Shown here piece after piece: positions 54,917 through 63,197 of a stretch of DNA of 64,000 bases; the first letter of the stretch is position 1, and each line of letters starts with the position of its first letter. Made by a program: the position numbers and the translations under genes. The notes below the pieces were generated by a model. It saw only the letters and a program-made list of their open reading frames with translations, was not told the origin of the DNA and did no database searches. The stretch lies in NCBI RefSeq assembly GCF_034093315.1, contig NZ_CP139300.1, positions 620,001 to 684,000 on the forward strand. The letters run 5' to 3'. Origin of the DNA: Prochlorococcus sp. MIT 1314. Its GTDB lineage: Bacteria > Cyanobacteriota > Cyanobacteriia > PCC-6307 > Cyanobiaceae.

Positions 54917-55657
54917 ATGCCAAAAATATATTTTATTGGAGGTTCAGGTTATTTAGGTAATTATATTTCAAATTACATACCTCAAGAATGTTTTAATTTA
55001 AGAAGTTGGGAATTGTTTGATGAAATAGAATCTAGTTCAACATTACTTTACTTATCAGGTGAATCTAATACAAAATTATTCGAAAATTTAAGTTTTTCAT
55101 CTTTAAAATCATATCAAAAAAAACTTTTATTTTACTGTAAGAGAAAATTAAATCTTATTTACTTTTCAAGTACTTCTGTTATGCAGAGTCCAATTACTAA
55201 ATATGCAAAATTCAAGTTGGAGTGTGAAAGAATTTGTGAAGATCATGGGAAAACTATAATTAGATTATCAAGTGTATTTGGAGGAGAATATAAGCGTAAT
55301 ATAATAGTAAATGATATTTACAAAATAATAAATAATAAAAAAGATAAACTTATTTCACCTAATAGTTACGTTAATATTTCCTCTATAAACTCATTAACCA
55401 AATCTATTTTCAAGATTCTGCAAATAGAGAATAAGAATCATATTTTTAATCTATGCATGAAAAATTCTATCAAGGCATCTGATTTGCTTGATATTGCCTT
55501 TTTAATAAAAAAACAAAACAATGTATCTTTAAATTACATTAAAGAATTTGAATCTTCAGAAACACTTAATTATGATACTTCAAGCTCTGAAAAATTTTTA
55601 TCCTGGGATTCTAAACTTCCAATTACAGATCTTAAAAAACATTTTCTTAATTTATAA
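54917..55657 (+). CDS. Atypical SDR, NAD(P)-dependent sugar epimerase/reductase-like
   Basis: A 246-residue short extended-SDR: IYFIGGSGYLGNYISNYI is the cofactor loop, LLYLSGESNT the fourth strand region, IYFSSTSVM carries the catalytic Ser position and YAKFKLECE the Tyr-x3-Lys. It is about 60 residues shorter than a normal epimerase, lacking most of the C-terminal substrate domain, so its substrate is unknown. The ATG of the next gene follows its stop with no gap, and the AlkP-like gene ends 7 bases before, so the three are surely co-expressed. Confidence 0.72.
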   Translation: MPKIYFIGGSGYLGNYISNYIPQECFNLRSWELFDEIESSSTLLYLSGESNTKLFENLSFSSLKSYQKKLLFYCKRKLNLIYFSSTSVMQSPITKYAKFKLECERICEDHGKTIIRLSSVFGGEYKRNIIVNDIYKIINNKKDKLISPNSYVNISSINSLTKSIFKILQIENKNHIFNLCMKNSIKASDLLDIAFLIKKQNNVSLNYIKEFESSETLNYDTSSSEKFLSWDSKLPITDLKKHFLNL

Positions 55658-56917
55658 ATGCGAATAGCTCTTATCCCAATTGAAAGCACAACAAGAGAAA
55701 TTCAAAGTAAATTGCTAATATCTTCCGAACTTTTTAAAAACGGCTGGATAGTTATATTAGGTAAAAAGAAATTTATATTTGACTTAACTAAGCTACTAAA
55801 AGATTGTATTTTCTTGGATAAAGGATATAGCAAAAAAGAAAGTGAGAAATTATTTATAAATTTAAAAAAAAGGAACCACAAAATTATTAGTCTTGATGAA
55901 GAGGGAGCTATAGACGCAGAAGGCATAAAAAATCTTGACAATAGGTATACGCCTGAATTATTTAAATATTGTTCAAAAGTTTTATTTTGGGGCTTAAAAC
56001 AAAAAAATCATTACGCAAAAACAAAATCTCAAAAAGAAAAATCAATAGTTACTGGACATCCTAGATTTCATAAAAGAAACAAAAAAGATGTAAACCTCAA
56101 TAAATCCTACATTCTTGTTTGTACAAATTTTGGTTGGGGAAATAATTATCTTGGCGATAAATGGATTGTAAAAAACTATCAGTCAAGGATAAAAAGAATA
56201 AAAGATTTAATCCTAAACGATAAATTTAAGTTGGAAATTGTTAAAAAAATTCTTATCGAACTTAATAATAAGAAGCTAAAAACTGTACTAAGAATTCATC
56301 CAGAAGAAAATACAAATTACTATAAAAAATTAATTAGTGCAAATAAATTAGATAATTTTATACGGTTAGATAACCAAAATACTGTAACCGAGTGTATTGA
56401 AAAATCAAGATTAGTTATCCATTGTGATTCAACTGCAGGATTAGATGCTTATTTACAATCTAAAAAAGTATATTCTTTTAATAATAAAAAGATATTAGAT
56501 CAATCTTTAATATGCCAATTACCATGCTTAGTTAGTGAAAATTATAATTTAAATGAAATCATTGATCATAAAAGATCATTTATTCATTTAAATCATGATT
56601 CAAAAATAAATGAATGTTTTAAAAATTTAAATTCACAAATGGATTCCATCAAAGAAATAGTAGATGCATTTAATACTATTTCTCCAAAAAAAATAATAAA
56701 AACTAAATTAAAATTAACCATAGTAATTTTTTGCTTGATAGTATCTATAAAGAATACATTGTCAGATTTAATACATATAATTATCTATAGAAAAAAAATT
56801 ATTTCAGATTTAAAATTTAAGGGATTTTATAGATACATAAAGTCAAAATTAAATTTCAAAAAAAAGAAATGGCTACCTCCAAGGATTTTATGTAATAATT
56901 TTGGAATATGGATTTAA
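55658..56917 (+). CDS. Surface carbohydrate biosynthesis protein, GT-B-like
   Basis: A 419-residue protein resembling those annotated as surface carbohydrate biosynthesis protein, a group with a GT-B/CDP-glycerol-transferase-like fold. Visible elements are LIPIESTTREIQSKLLIS at the N-terminus, ISLDEEGAIDAEG, VTGHPRFH, VLRIHPEENTNYY and the C-terminal SRLVIHCDSTAGLDAYLQSKKVYSF, where H-x2-S-T-x-G-D-A matches the family. A hydrophobic stretch near 350-375 may anchor it. Its reaction is not established. It follows the SDR gene with no gap, 51 bases before the ABC transporter. Confidence 0.65.
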   Translation: MRIALIPIESTTREIQSKLLISSELFKNGWIVILGKKKFIFDLTKLLKDCIFLDKGYSKKESEKLFINLKKRNHKIISLDEEGAIDAEGIKNLDNRYTPELFKYCSKVLFWGLKQKNHYAKTKSQKEKSIVTGHPRFHKRNKKDVNLNKSYILVCTNFGWGNNYLGDKWIVKNYQSRIKRIKDLILNDKFKLEIVKKILIELNNKKLKTVLRIHPEENTNYYKKLISANKLDNFIRLDNQNTVTECIEKSRLVIHCDSTAGLDAYLQSKKVYSFNNKKILDQSLICQLPCLVSENYNLNEIIDHKRSFIHLNHDSKINECFKNLNSQMDSIKEIVDAFNTISPKKIIKTKLKLTIVIFCLIVSIKNTLSDLIHIIIYRKKIISDLKFKGFYRYIKSKLNFKKKKWLPPRILCNNFGIWI

Positions 56918-56968
56918 ATTAAATGAAAGTAATTTTTCACTCCACTATAGTAATCTTAAAAATTATAA

Positions 56969-58762
56969 ATGAAGAATAAAAACTTTAAATTTAAAGGAAA
57001 ATTATTCTTAAAGCTTAAGAATTTAATTGACTTTGATTTAATTTTAATACTTACTAAATTTTTAAACGGCGAAAGGAAGTTTGAGTTATTAGGAATTTTA
57101 ATCCTTATGACTATCGCCAGTATTGCTGAAATAATTGCTTTAGCGTCGGTATTACCATTTTTAACCTTAGTTATTGGTGGGACAAGGGAATTTGGTAGTG
57201 GTTTAATAAATACTCTTTTTGAATTGATGATAGGAGATAATACAAATCCAATAATTCAGAAGATTAGAGTAGTTTTGATTTTCTGTGGACTTAATATAGT
57301 ATCAGGAATATTGAATTTACTGAATGAATTTTTTTATGGAAGAATATCTGCAAGAATAGGTATTGATTTAGCAAAAAAAACCCACTCAAGCACATTTACA
57401 AATAATTTCAAAAATATAAAAATTGATAAACCTGACAAAATAACTTCGAATCTTACTCAAGACATTACAAGAACAATAAATGTCTACAGATTTTATATTC
57501 AAATGTTATCTTCTGCATTTCAAAGCTTTTCGGTTTTATTTGTTGTTTTATCTCTAAAAGTTAGTGAAACCTATTTCTTTGCTGTTATTTTGATACTATC
57601 CTATGTCACTTTAACTGCATTCTCCAAAAGAAAACTTAGAGTCTTGAGTAAGGTTATTGCCGAAGTAAACACTAATCAAATTGCTTCTATAAATTATTCT
57701 TTCGCAAACGCAAGAGAAAATATCCTAAGAAATAATTTAAGTTCTATATTTAAAGCCTATATAAAACAAGAAACAAAATTGAGACTTGCGTCAGCGAATA
57801 CAATATTCTTTAGTGCTTTTCCTAAATATATTTTTGGACCGATTGGTATTTGCTCAATTGGTTTATTTTCATTAATTTTATCTATGCGCGTCAACTCATA
57901 TGAAATACTTATTTCAGTAGTGGGGGCTTTAGCATTATCAATGCAAAAATTATTGCCTGCAATGCAAAATATTTTTAGAATGTGGACAGGGATTCAATCT
58001 AATATGGCCCCTGTATATAGATTGAAAGAGAGGATAAAATTTAACAATAATATTACTAATTATTCAAAAGAATCTTCTACGAAATATTCCATATTTAAAA
58101 CCTTCCCTTCAATAGAATTTATCAATTGCATTGTGAAATATCCTTCAATTGATAAAAACATAAGAATTCCAAATATTAAGTTAGATTCTTTATCAAAGGT
58201 TGGCTTAATTGGTTCTTCAGGAAGCGGCAAAAGTACCTTATTAGATGTTCTTGCTGGAATAATTATTCCAACATCAGGCGAAGTTTTATTAAATGACAGA
58301 AGTTTCAAATATAACCAAGATATTTTAAGAAAATGGAGAAATTCAATTGCCTATTTAGCTCAAGATTATTATTTAGAATCATCTACTATTCTTGAAAATA
58401 TATTAGCCAATTCAGACTTAAACAAAAACAAATTAGATGAGGTTTTAGAGGTTGCACAAGTCAGTGAATTTCTTAAAAAGTTACCTAATGGTCTTGATAC
58501 TATTGTGGGTAATAGAGGTTTATTATTAAGTGGAGGACAGAGGCAAAGAATAGCAATTTGCAGGGCACTTTATAGACCTTTCTCTCTATTAATTTTGGAT
58601 GAAGCAACAAGTTCATTAAATAAAAAACTTGAAAAACAGATAATTAATAATATTTTTAGCCAGTATAAAGAAAAATCAATAATAATAGCGACACATAACC
58701 AAAACGTTTTAGAAAGTTGCAATGAAGTATATGATCTAGATAAATTAGTAAAAAACAAATAA
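56969..58762 (+). CDS. ABC transporter, permease-ATPase fusion (PglK/MsbA-like flippase)
   Basis: A 597-residue half transporter: six TMs in the first 340 residues, then the ATPase with Walker A GLIGSSGSGKSTLLDVLAG, Q-loop YLAQDYYLESSTI, signature LLLSGGQRQRIAICRALYR, Walker B LLILDEATSSL and the switch His in IIIATHNQNV. PglK-type enzymes flip lipid-linked oligosaccharides, and no Wzx-type flippase is visible in the window, so this is the best candidate for moving repeat units or glycolipid across the membrane. The long N-terminal extension (about 1-35) is basic. It is followed one base later by a small gene. Confidence 0.85.
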   Translation: MKNKNFKFKGKLFLKLKNLIDFDLILILTKFLNGERKFELLGILILMTIASIAEIIALASVLPFLTLVIGGTREFGSGLINTLFELMIGDNTNPIIQKIRVVLIFCGLNIVSGILNLLNEFFYGRISARIGIDLAKKTHSSTFTNNFKNIKIDKPDKITSNLTQDITRTINVYRFYIQMLSSAFQSFSVLFVVLSLKVSETYFFAVILILSYVTLTAFSKRKLRVLSKVIAEVNTNQIASINYSFANARENILRNNLSSIFKAYIKQETKLRLASANTIFFSAFPKYIFGPIGICSIGLFSLILSMRVNSYEILISVVGALALSMQKLLPAMQNIFRMWTGIQSNMAPVYRLKERIKFNNNITNYSKESSTKYSIFKTFPSIEFINCIVKYPSIDKNIRIPNIKLDSLSKVGLIGSSGSGKSTLLDVLAGIIIPTSGEVLLNDRSFKYNQDILRKWRNSIAYLAQDYYLESSTILENILANSDLNKNKLDEVLEVAQVSEFLKKLPNGLDTIVGNRGLLLSGGQRQRIAICRALYRPFSLLILDEATSSLNKKLEKQIINNIFSQYKEKSIIIATHNQNVLESCNEVYDLDKLVKNK

Positions 58763-58763
58763 T

Positions 58764-59102
58764 ATGAAAATTCATATTGTTTTCCCTGAGAGCGAAAAAA
58801 GTAAAGACATTCCAGAACAGAATGTTAAACCAGTAAACAAGAAATCACTTTTATATAGTGCCTTAGATTTTTCAAAGAAAATTATTTGGATTTTTAAATT
58901 TGTTTTCCCCACTTATTATCCTGATATTCTGAAAGAATCAAAATATGTTGGCAATAAAAAAATATTAAAATTTCCAAGATCTTTATCCATTCCTCATAAT
59001 TTAATTTCTAAACTAGAAAAATACTATTTAGCATTATATAGATGCTGCAAAAATATTATAAATTCAATGAATGAAGAGAATATTTCATACTTAGTTAAGT
59101 AA
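58764..59102 (+). CDS. Small unknown protein after the ABC transporter
   Basis: A 112-residue basic protein that I do not recognise. It starts MKIHIVFPESEKSKDIPEQN, has a Trp/Phe-rich amphipathic stretch SKKIIWIFKFVFPTYYPDIL at about 37-57 that may lie on the membrane, and no catalytic motif. It is one base after the transporter stop and one base before the next gene, so it is translated in the same unit. It could be a remnant of a longer glycosyltransferase or methyltransferase, since the N-terminal IHIVFPESEKSK pattern resembles a fold start. Confidence 0.5.
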   Translation: MKIHIVFPESEKSKDIPEQNVKPVNKKSLLYSALDFSKKIIWIFKFVFPTYYPDILKESKYVGNKKILKFPRSLSIPHNLISKLEKYYLALYRCCKNIINSMNEENISYLVK

Positions 59103-59103
59103 G

Positions 59104-59829
59104 ATGTTTTGCTTAATATGTGGTTCAAATAATATTAAAGAATTTGAATTTCAAAATCCATTGACTTTGAATCTATGCAAAAGATGTAATCACATAATTT
59201 TCCAAAAGAAAAAATATTTAAAAGAATCTAATGACATTCAAGATAAGAAAATTATTTGTTCTGCTATAAAAAAGAAATTCATATTCAATAGTATTTTAAA
59301 AAATAAAAATATTATCTTAAATGTTTTTCCTAAATTGATTCTTAATACTTCCCAATTAGAGAATAATGAAATAAGATCAGTTATTCCTAAAACAAGATTA
59401 TTTGAAATAGAAAAAATAGAAAAAAGATTTAAACATTTTTCTAAAAAACTAAAAAAACGGCCTAATATTATTGTCTTAAACTATTTTGATATTTACTCAG
59501 ATCCAATTTATAATTTAAAAAACATATCAACGATTGTCGATAAAGAAACTATATTAATAGTCAGAATAAATGGACTAAGAAGTTTAATATCAGAATATTT
59601 TTTACAGAAAAAATCAAATAAATCATTTTTTAATTTTAAAGATGAATACGCTAATAGAAATCATTTATTTTCAATTAAGTCAATTTGCTATCTATTAAAT
59701 TTATCCAACTTTAAAATTGATTTATTGAATTTTATAAAATTTGAACCTTTCGAATTTTTCAAGTTATTTATGGGGCTATTTATTTCAACAAAAGGTGATA
59801 TTGATATTTTCATTAAACAAGATATCTAG
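59104..59829 (+). CDS. Zinc-ribbon protein, degenerate methyltransferase-like
   Basis: A 241-residue protein. Cysteines 3, 6, 25 and 28 (CLIC and CKRC) form the same N-terminal zinc ribbon as in the methyltransferase at 33272, but the SAM motif I (DxGxGxG) is missing. Later stretches, such as PNIIVLNYFDIYSDPIYNLKNISTIVDKETILIVRI and HLFSIKSICYLLNLSNFKI, follow the order of the second half of C-methyltransferases. So it looks like a methyltransferase that has lost its SAM-binding half, or a non-catalytic relative. It converges with the nonulosonate operon over an 11-base gap. Confidence 0.6.
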   Translation: MFCLICGSNNIKEFEFQNPLTLNLCKRCNHIIFQKKKYLKESNDIQDKKIICSAIKKKFIFNSILKNKNIILNVFPKLILNTSQLENNEIRSVIPKTRLFEIEKIEKRFKHFSKKLKKRPNIIVLNYFDIYSDPIYNLKNISTIVDKETILIVRINGLRSLISEYFLQKKSNKSFFNFKDEYANRNHLFSIKSICYLLNLSNFKIDLLNFIKFEPFEFFKLFMGLFISTKGDIDIFIKQDI

Positions 59830-59840
59830 TGTTTTTTTTT

Positions 59841-60854
59841 CTAATTTTTGTCTTTATATGTATTTGATATTTCTTCGAGTTTAAGTTGATTTCCTATATC
59901 ATGCCAATCATCTGTAAAAGGATATATTTCTGTTTTTAAACCTTTATTTATTGACCTAATGCATAATTCAGGAATATCTATTTTTTCATCCTTTGATATT
60001 AAATTTATAATACTTTTATTCAAAACATATACACCAGAATTAACGTATTCAATATTTACAGGTTTTTCAGAAAAGTTAACAATTGAAAATCCATCTGTTT
60101 TTACTAAACCATATTCACTTTTTCTCAAATATTGCTTTACTGCCATTGTGAAATCATTCTTTCTTGAAGAATGAAATTTGAATAAAGCTAGCAAATCAAG
60201 ATCAGAAATTACATCAGAATTTGTTAGTAAAACCTTATCAAATTCTTTTAATAATTTAGAATCTAAACTACCAGCGGTGCCCCTTTTACTAAATTCATCT
60301 ATATATTTAATTTTTACACCATATTTTTTTCCATCAAGCAAATAATTCTTTATTTTATCTTTTAAGTAATTAACTATTATGTAAATCTCTTCAAAGCCAT
60401 ATTTTCTGGCTTTTTCTATAATATGTACTATTAAGGGTTTATTGTTTAAAGGGATTAGAGGTTTAGGAGTTTTATGAGTTAATTTCCCCATCCTAGATCC
60501 CAATCCACCCGCCATTATTACAAAAATACTTTTAGAATTATTATTTTCGAATGATTCATTTTCCAAAGTGGATAAATATATATTATTTTCATCAACTAAT
60601 GGGACATAATTTATGCCTTTAGAAAAGGGGACATCAATTTCTTTATTAACCCTAATGTAATTTTTATTGCAAATTTCTAAAGCATTTAAATTCTCCAAAG
60701 AATTTGTTATTAAAGCTCTTCTGATATCCCCGTCAGTAATTGTTCCCAAGCATACTTCATTGTTATCTATAACAACACAAAATTTATAATTATTGAGAAC
60801 TGATAATATTTCTTTTAAAGAAGCCTTTTTATTTACACAAAAATGATCTTTCAT
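59841..60854 (-). CDS. ptmE: Nucleotidyltransferase with N-terminal CBS domains, PtmE-like
   Basis: A 337-residue protein with two CBS motifs (about 1-105; SLKEILSVLNNYKFCVVIDNNEVCLGTITDGDIRRAL) followed by a sugar-1-phosphate nucleotidyltransferase domain (VIMAGGLGSRMGKLTHKTPKPLIPL, KYIDEFSKRGTAGSL, LLTNSDVISDLD, SEKP, DDWHDIG). This domain order is that of PtmE, which makes the GDP-amino sugar used in the Campylobacter legionaminic acid pathway. I start at ATG 60854, which overlaps the SDR stop (ATGA); the TTG at 60866 would add four residues. It is the last gene of the operon. Confidence 0.85.
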   Translation of the reverse strand: MKDHFCVNKKASLKEILSVLNNYKFCVVIDNNEVCLGTITDGDIRRALITNSLENLNALEICNKNYIRVNKEIDVPFSKGINYVPLVDENNIYLSTLENESFENNNSKSIFVIMAGGLGSRMGKLTHKTPKPLIPLNNKPLIVHIIEKARKYGFEEIYIIVNYLKDKIKNYLLDGKKYGVKIKYIDEFSKRGTAGSLDSKLLKEFDKVLLTNSDVISDLDLLALFKFHSSRKNDFTMAVKQYLRKSEYGLVKTDGFSIVNFSEKPVNIEYVNSGVYVLNKSIINLISKDEKIDIPELCIRSINKGLKTEIYPFTDDWHDIGNQLKLEEISNTYKDKN

Positions 60855-61576
60855 AATAAACTCCAACCATTGTCAATAACTATAACTTGCCCTGAAAATT
60901 CTGAAGATTCTGAAGTAATTAATTCAATCATATTAGCTACAGAGGAAGGATTAACTAAACCTTTTTGTGTACAACTTTCTTCATATCTTTCTAAAAATAT
61001 TGGATTATGCTTTTCACCTTTTATCCCTCCAGGGGCAACAGCATTACATCTCAAAAATGGTTTATATCTTACAGTTGTATCTTTAACTAAAAGATTTAAA
61101 GCAGCCTTAGCCATACCATATTCAACTTGAGTTTCCATCCCCAAGTCTTCATAGTGAGAAAACTTTGGAGCCCTGAATGCTTTAACTGAACTTGTAAAAA
61201 CTAAATTTATATTTTTTTTATTTTTTATACAAAAACTTCCAGCGGCTTTGGCTAATAAAACTTGTAAAGATATCATCCCATGCCAGAAATTTTGGATCTC
61301 CTGAATAGTTTCAGTAGATTTATTTTTATTTATCAAAGTGCAATCGATAATATTTATAATGTCACTTTCTTTATCAAATAAATTAAAAAATAAATTTTTA
61401 ATTTGATGAAAATCATTAATTTTCAGCAAATCATACTTTATGTAATTATCGAATATATTTAATTCAGGTTTTTCAACTATATCTATACCAATTAAATAAT
61501 CTTCCCTTTTCATACAATTTCTTGAAACTTCTTTACCTAAAAGTCCATTACAACCAAGAATTAAAGTTTTAATCAT
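60851..61576 (-). CDS. ptmA: SDR oxidoreductase, PtmA-like
   Basis: A 241-residue classical SDR. LILGCNGLLGKEVSRNC is the cofactor loop (GxNGxxG), NLVFTSSVKAF holds the catalytic Ser, and VEYGMAKAALNLLVKD the Tyr-x3-Lys; RCNAVAPGGIKGEKHNPIFLERY and SGQVIVIDNGWSLL are typical of PtmA. In Campylobacter PtmA belongs to the legionaminic acid locus, acting at the GDP-sugar supply stage. It overlaps the upstream cytidylyltransferase and the downstream ptmE-like gene by four bases each. Confidence 0.82.
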   Translation of the reverse strand: MIKTLILGCNGLLGKEVSRNCMKREDYLIGIDIVEKPELNIFDNYIKYDLLKINDFHQIKNLFFNLFDKESDIINIIDCTLINKNKSTETIQEIQNFWHGMISLQVLLAKAAGSFCIKNKKNINLVFTSSVKAFRAPKFSHYEDLGMETQVEYGMAKAALNLLVKDTTVRYKPFLRCNAVAPGGIKGEKHNPIFLERYEESCTQKGLVNPSSVANMIELITSESSEFSGQVIVIDNGWSLL

Positions 61577-62265
61577 TTACTCATTAGTATTTTTGCTAAT
61601 TCAAGATCAAAAGTCGTATCAATATCAATACACTCCTTTTTTTTCTTTTCCAATCCAAGGATTTTCAAATCGAATAATGAATTGCACTTTAGGATAGAAG
61701 ATACCTTAATGCAATAACAAACTGTCGTCATATCATAAGCTTTTTCACATGATTGTCTATTAACTTCTCTTTTAAGCCCAGAATAATTCTGAAGATAATT
61801 TGAATTATTCATCTTTTTTAAAATATTAAAGTCTGGATGTCTTTCAGCCTTTTTTATTACAATTGCACCATCACTGTTTGGATTATTAAGAACTAATTTT
61901 ACTATCTCCTTTAGAGTTTTCACTTCCCTTAATGGAGAGGTAGTTGGAGCAATTAAAAGATTATCTGTAACACTTATTTTTTTTAAAGCTAATAAATAAT
62001 GACAAAATTCTTTCCAGGCATCAACTTCAGATGAATTATCACCACAATTATTCTTATTTCTTAAAAAAATATTTATAAAGTTTGATCTTCCTATATTTAA
62101 TATTCTTTCATCATCGCTACAAACAAAAATTTCCTCACATACTTTACTTGCTTTTAGATGATCTATTGCAATTTGTACTAAACTTTTTCCATTAATTTTT
62201 TGTAAATTTTTATCAGGGATTCCTTTTGATCCCCCTCTTGCAAAAATTGCTCCTATTGTAACCAC
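61573..62265 (-). CDS. legF: CMP-nonulosonate cytidylyltransferase (LegF/NeuA-like)
   Basis: Activates a nonulosonic acid with CTP to the CMP-sugar. 230 residues: IGAIFARGGSKGIPDKNLQKINGKSLVQIAI is the RGGSKG CTP-binding signature, VCSDDERI, LIAPTTSPLRE and the C-terminal ECIDIDTTFDLELAKIL with metal-binding Asp residues. Whether the sugar is legionaminate, sialate or pseudaminate is decided by neighbours, which favour legionaminate. Start is GTG 62265, overlapping the Gfo/Idh gene by 13 bases. Confidence 0.88.
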   Translation of the reverse strand: MVTIGAIFARGGSKGIPDKNLQKINGKSLVQIAIDHLKASKVCEEIFVCSDDERILNIGRSNFINIFLRNKNNCGDNSSEVDAWKEFCHYLLALKKISVTDNLLIAPTTSPLREVKTLKEIVKLVLNNPNSDGAIVIKKAERHPDFNILKKMNNSNYLQNYSGLKREVNRQSCEKAYDMTTVCYCIKVSSILKCNSLFDLKILGLEKKKKECIDIDTTFDLELAKILMSK

Positions 62266-63197
62266 AAAATTTCTTTACTTAATACTGCATAGTATAAACC
62301 TCTTTCATAATTACAAAAATATTTATATTTAACTCCATATTCTAATGCAGCTTTTATTTGCCTTTTAAAACTTTTGTTTCTTTCTTCAAGAAATAAGTCT
62401 GAAGATTTGAGGGAGCCTTTATAGAAGCGTTTTAATTTTTGACTTAAATGATCATAAATTAAATTTGTTCCGTTTTTAAATCTAATTTCAGATACTCTTG
62501 ATTCAAGAGATGATGCAAAAGAGATGAAAACTGAACTTATAAAATTTTTCTCAGTTTGTTTATTAATTAATAAAGCACTATCTTCCACATCAAAATTTTT
62601 AAATTTTTGCTTCCATTTATAACCAATCTGTTCTTGTATTTTACCACCTAAAAATTCGCATAAATCGATTTCATGACTTAATTCATTTAGCACACCACCA
62701 CCCTTTCTTAATTGTAGAGAAGTCGATTCACTTAATTTCCTTAAATCTTTTCTTCTCCAATTATTCAAATCACTCAAGCATTTCATAGTTATAGAGTCAA
62801 TTTCCGAGTTTTCCAGGATAGATATTTTTTTCATCTCTTGTATGCCACTTTCAAATCTTTTATTAAATCCAACAATAATTTTTTCTGAATGTATGCAAGA
62901 AATTTTTTTGTAGATTAATTGATATGGGAAAAGAGGTTTTTCAACAATAATTAACTTCGCAATGTTTCCTAACAAATTTATATCAACAAGATGTCTAGAG
63001 GCACTAGAACAAACTATTCCAATTTCACAAGTAACTTCCTCAGGATGACTAACTCTGAATTGATTTTCTTCTAGCCATTCTTTTCTATTTTTAGAAGGAG
63101 AAAAAATATGAACATTTAATGACATCTCTTCACATATTCTGTAATGTCTAAGAGCAATACTTCCACTTCCAATAATAAAAATATCTACATGCTTCAT
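62253..63197 (-). CDS. ptmF: Gfo/Idh/MocA oxidoreductase, PtmF-like
   Basis: A 314-residue NAD(P)-dependent sugar oxidoreductase: IFIIGSGSIALRHYRICEEM is the Rossmann loop, IVEKPLFPYQ the EKP motif at the active-site entry, VGFNKRFESG the following strand, and GGGVLNELSHEIDLCEFL the conserved catalytic His helix. In the Campylobacter legionaminate locus PtmF occupies the equivalent place. I start at ATG 63197, which overlaps the legG stop (ATGA); a GTG at 63203 is two codons upstream. Translationally coupled to both neighbours. Confidence 0.82.
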   Translation of the reverse strand: MKHVDIFIIGSGSIALRHYRICEEMSLNVHIFSPSKNRKEWLEENQFRVSHPEEVTCEIGIVCSSASRHLVDINLLGNIAKLIIVEKPLFPYQLIYKKISCIHSEKIIVGFNKRFESGIQEMKKISILENSEIDSITMKCLSDLNNWRRKDLRKLSESTSLQLRKGGGVLNELSHEIDLCEFLGGKIQEQIGYKWKQKFKNFDVEDSALLINKQTEKNFISSVFISFASSLESRVSEIRFKNGTNLIYDHLSQKLKRFYKGSLKSSDLFLEERNKSFKRQIKAALEYGVKYKYFCNYERGLYYAVLSKEILWLQ

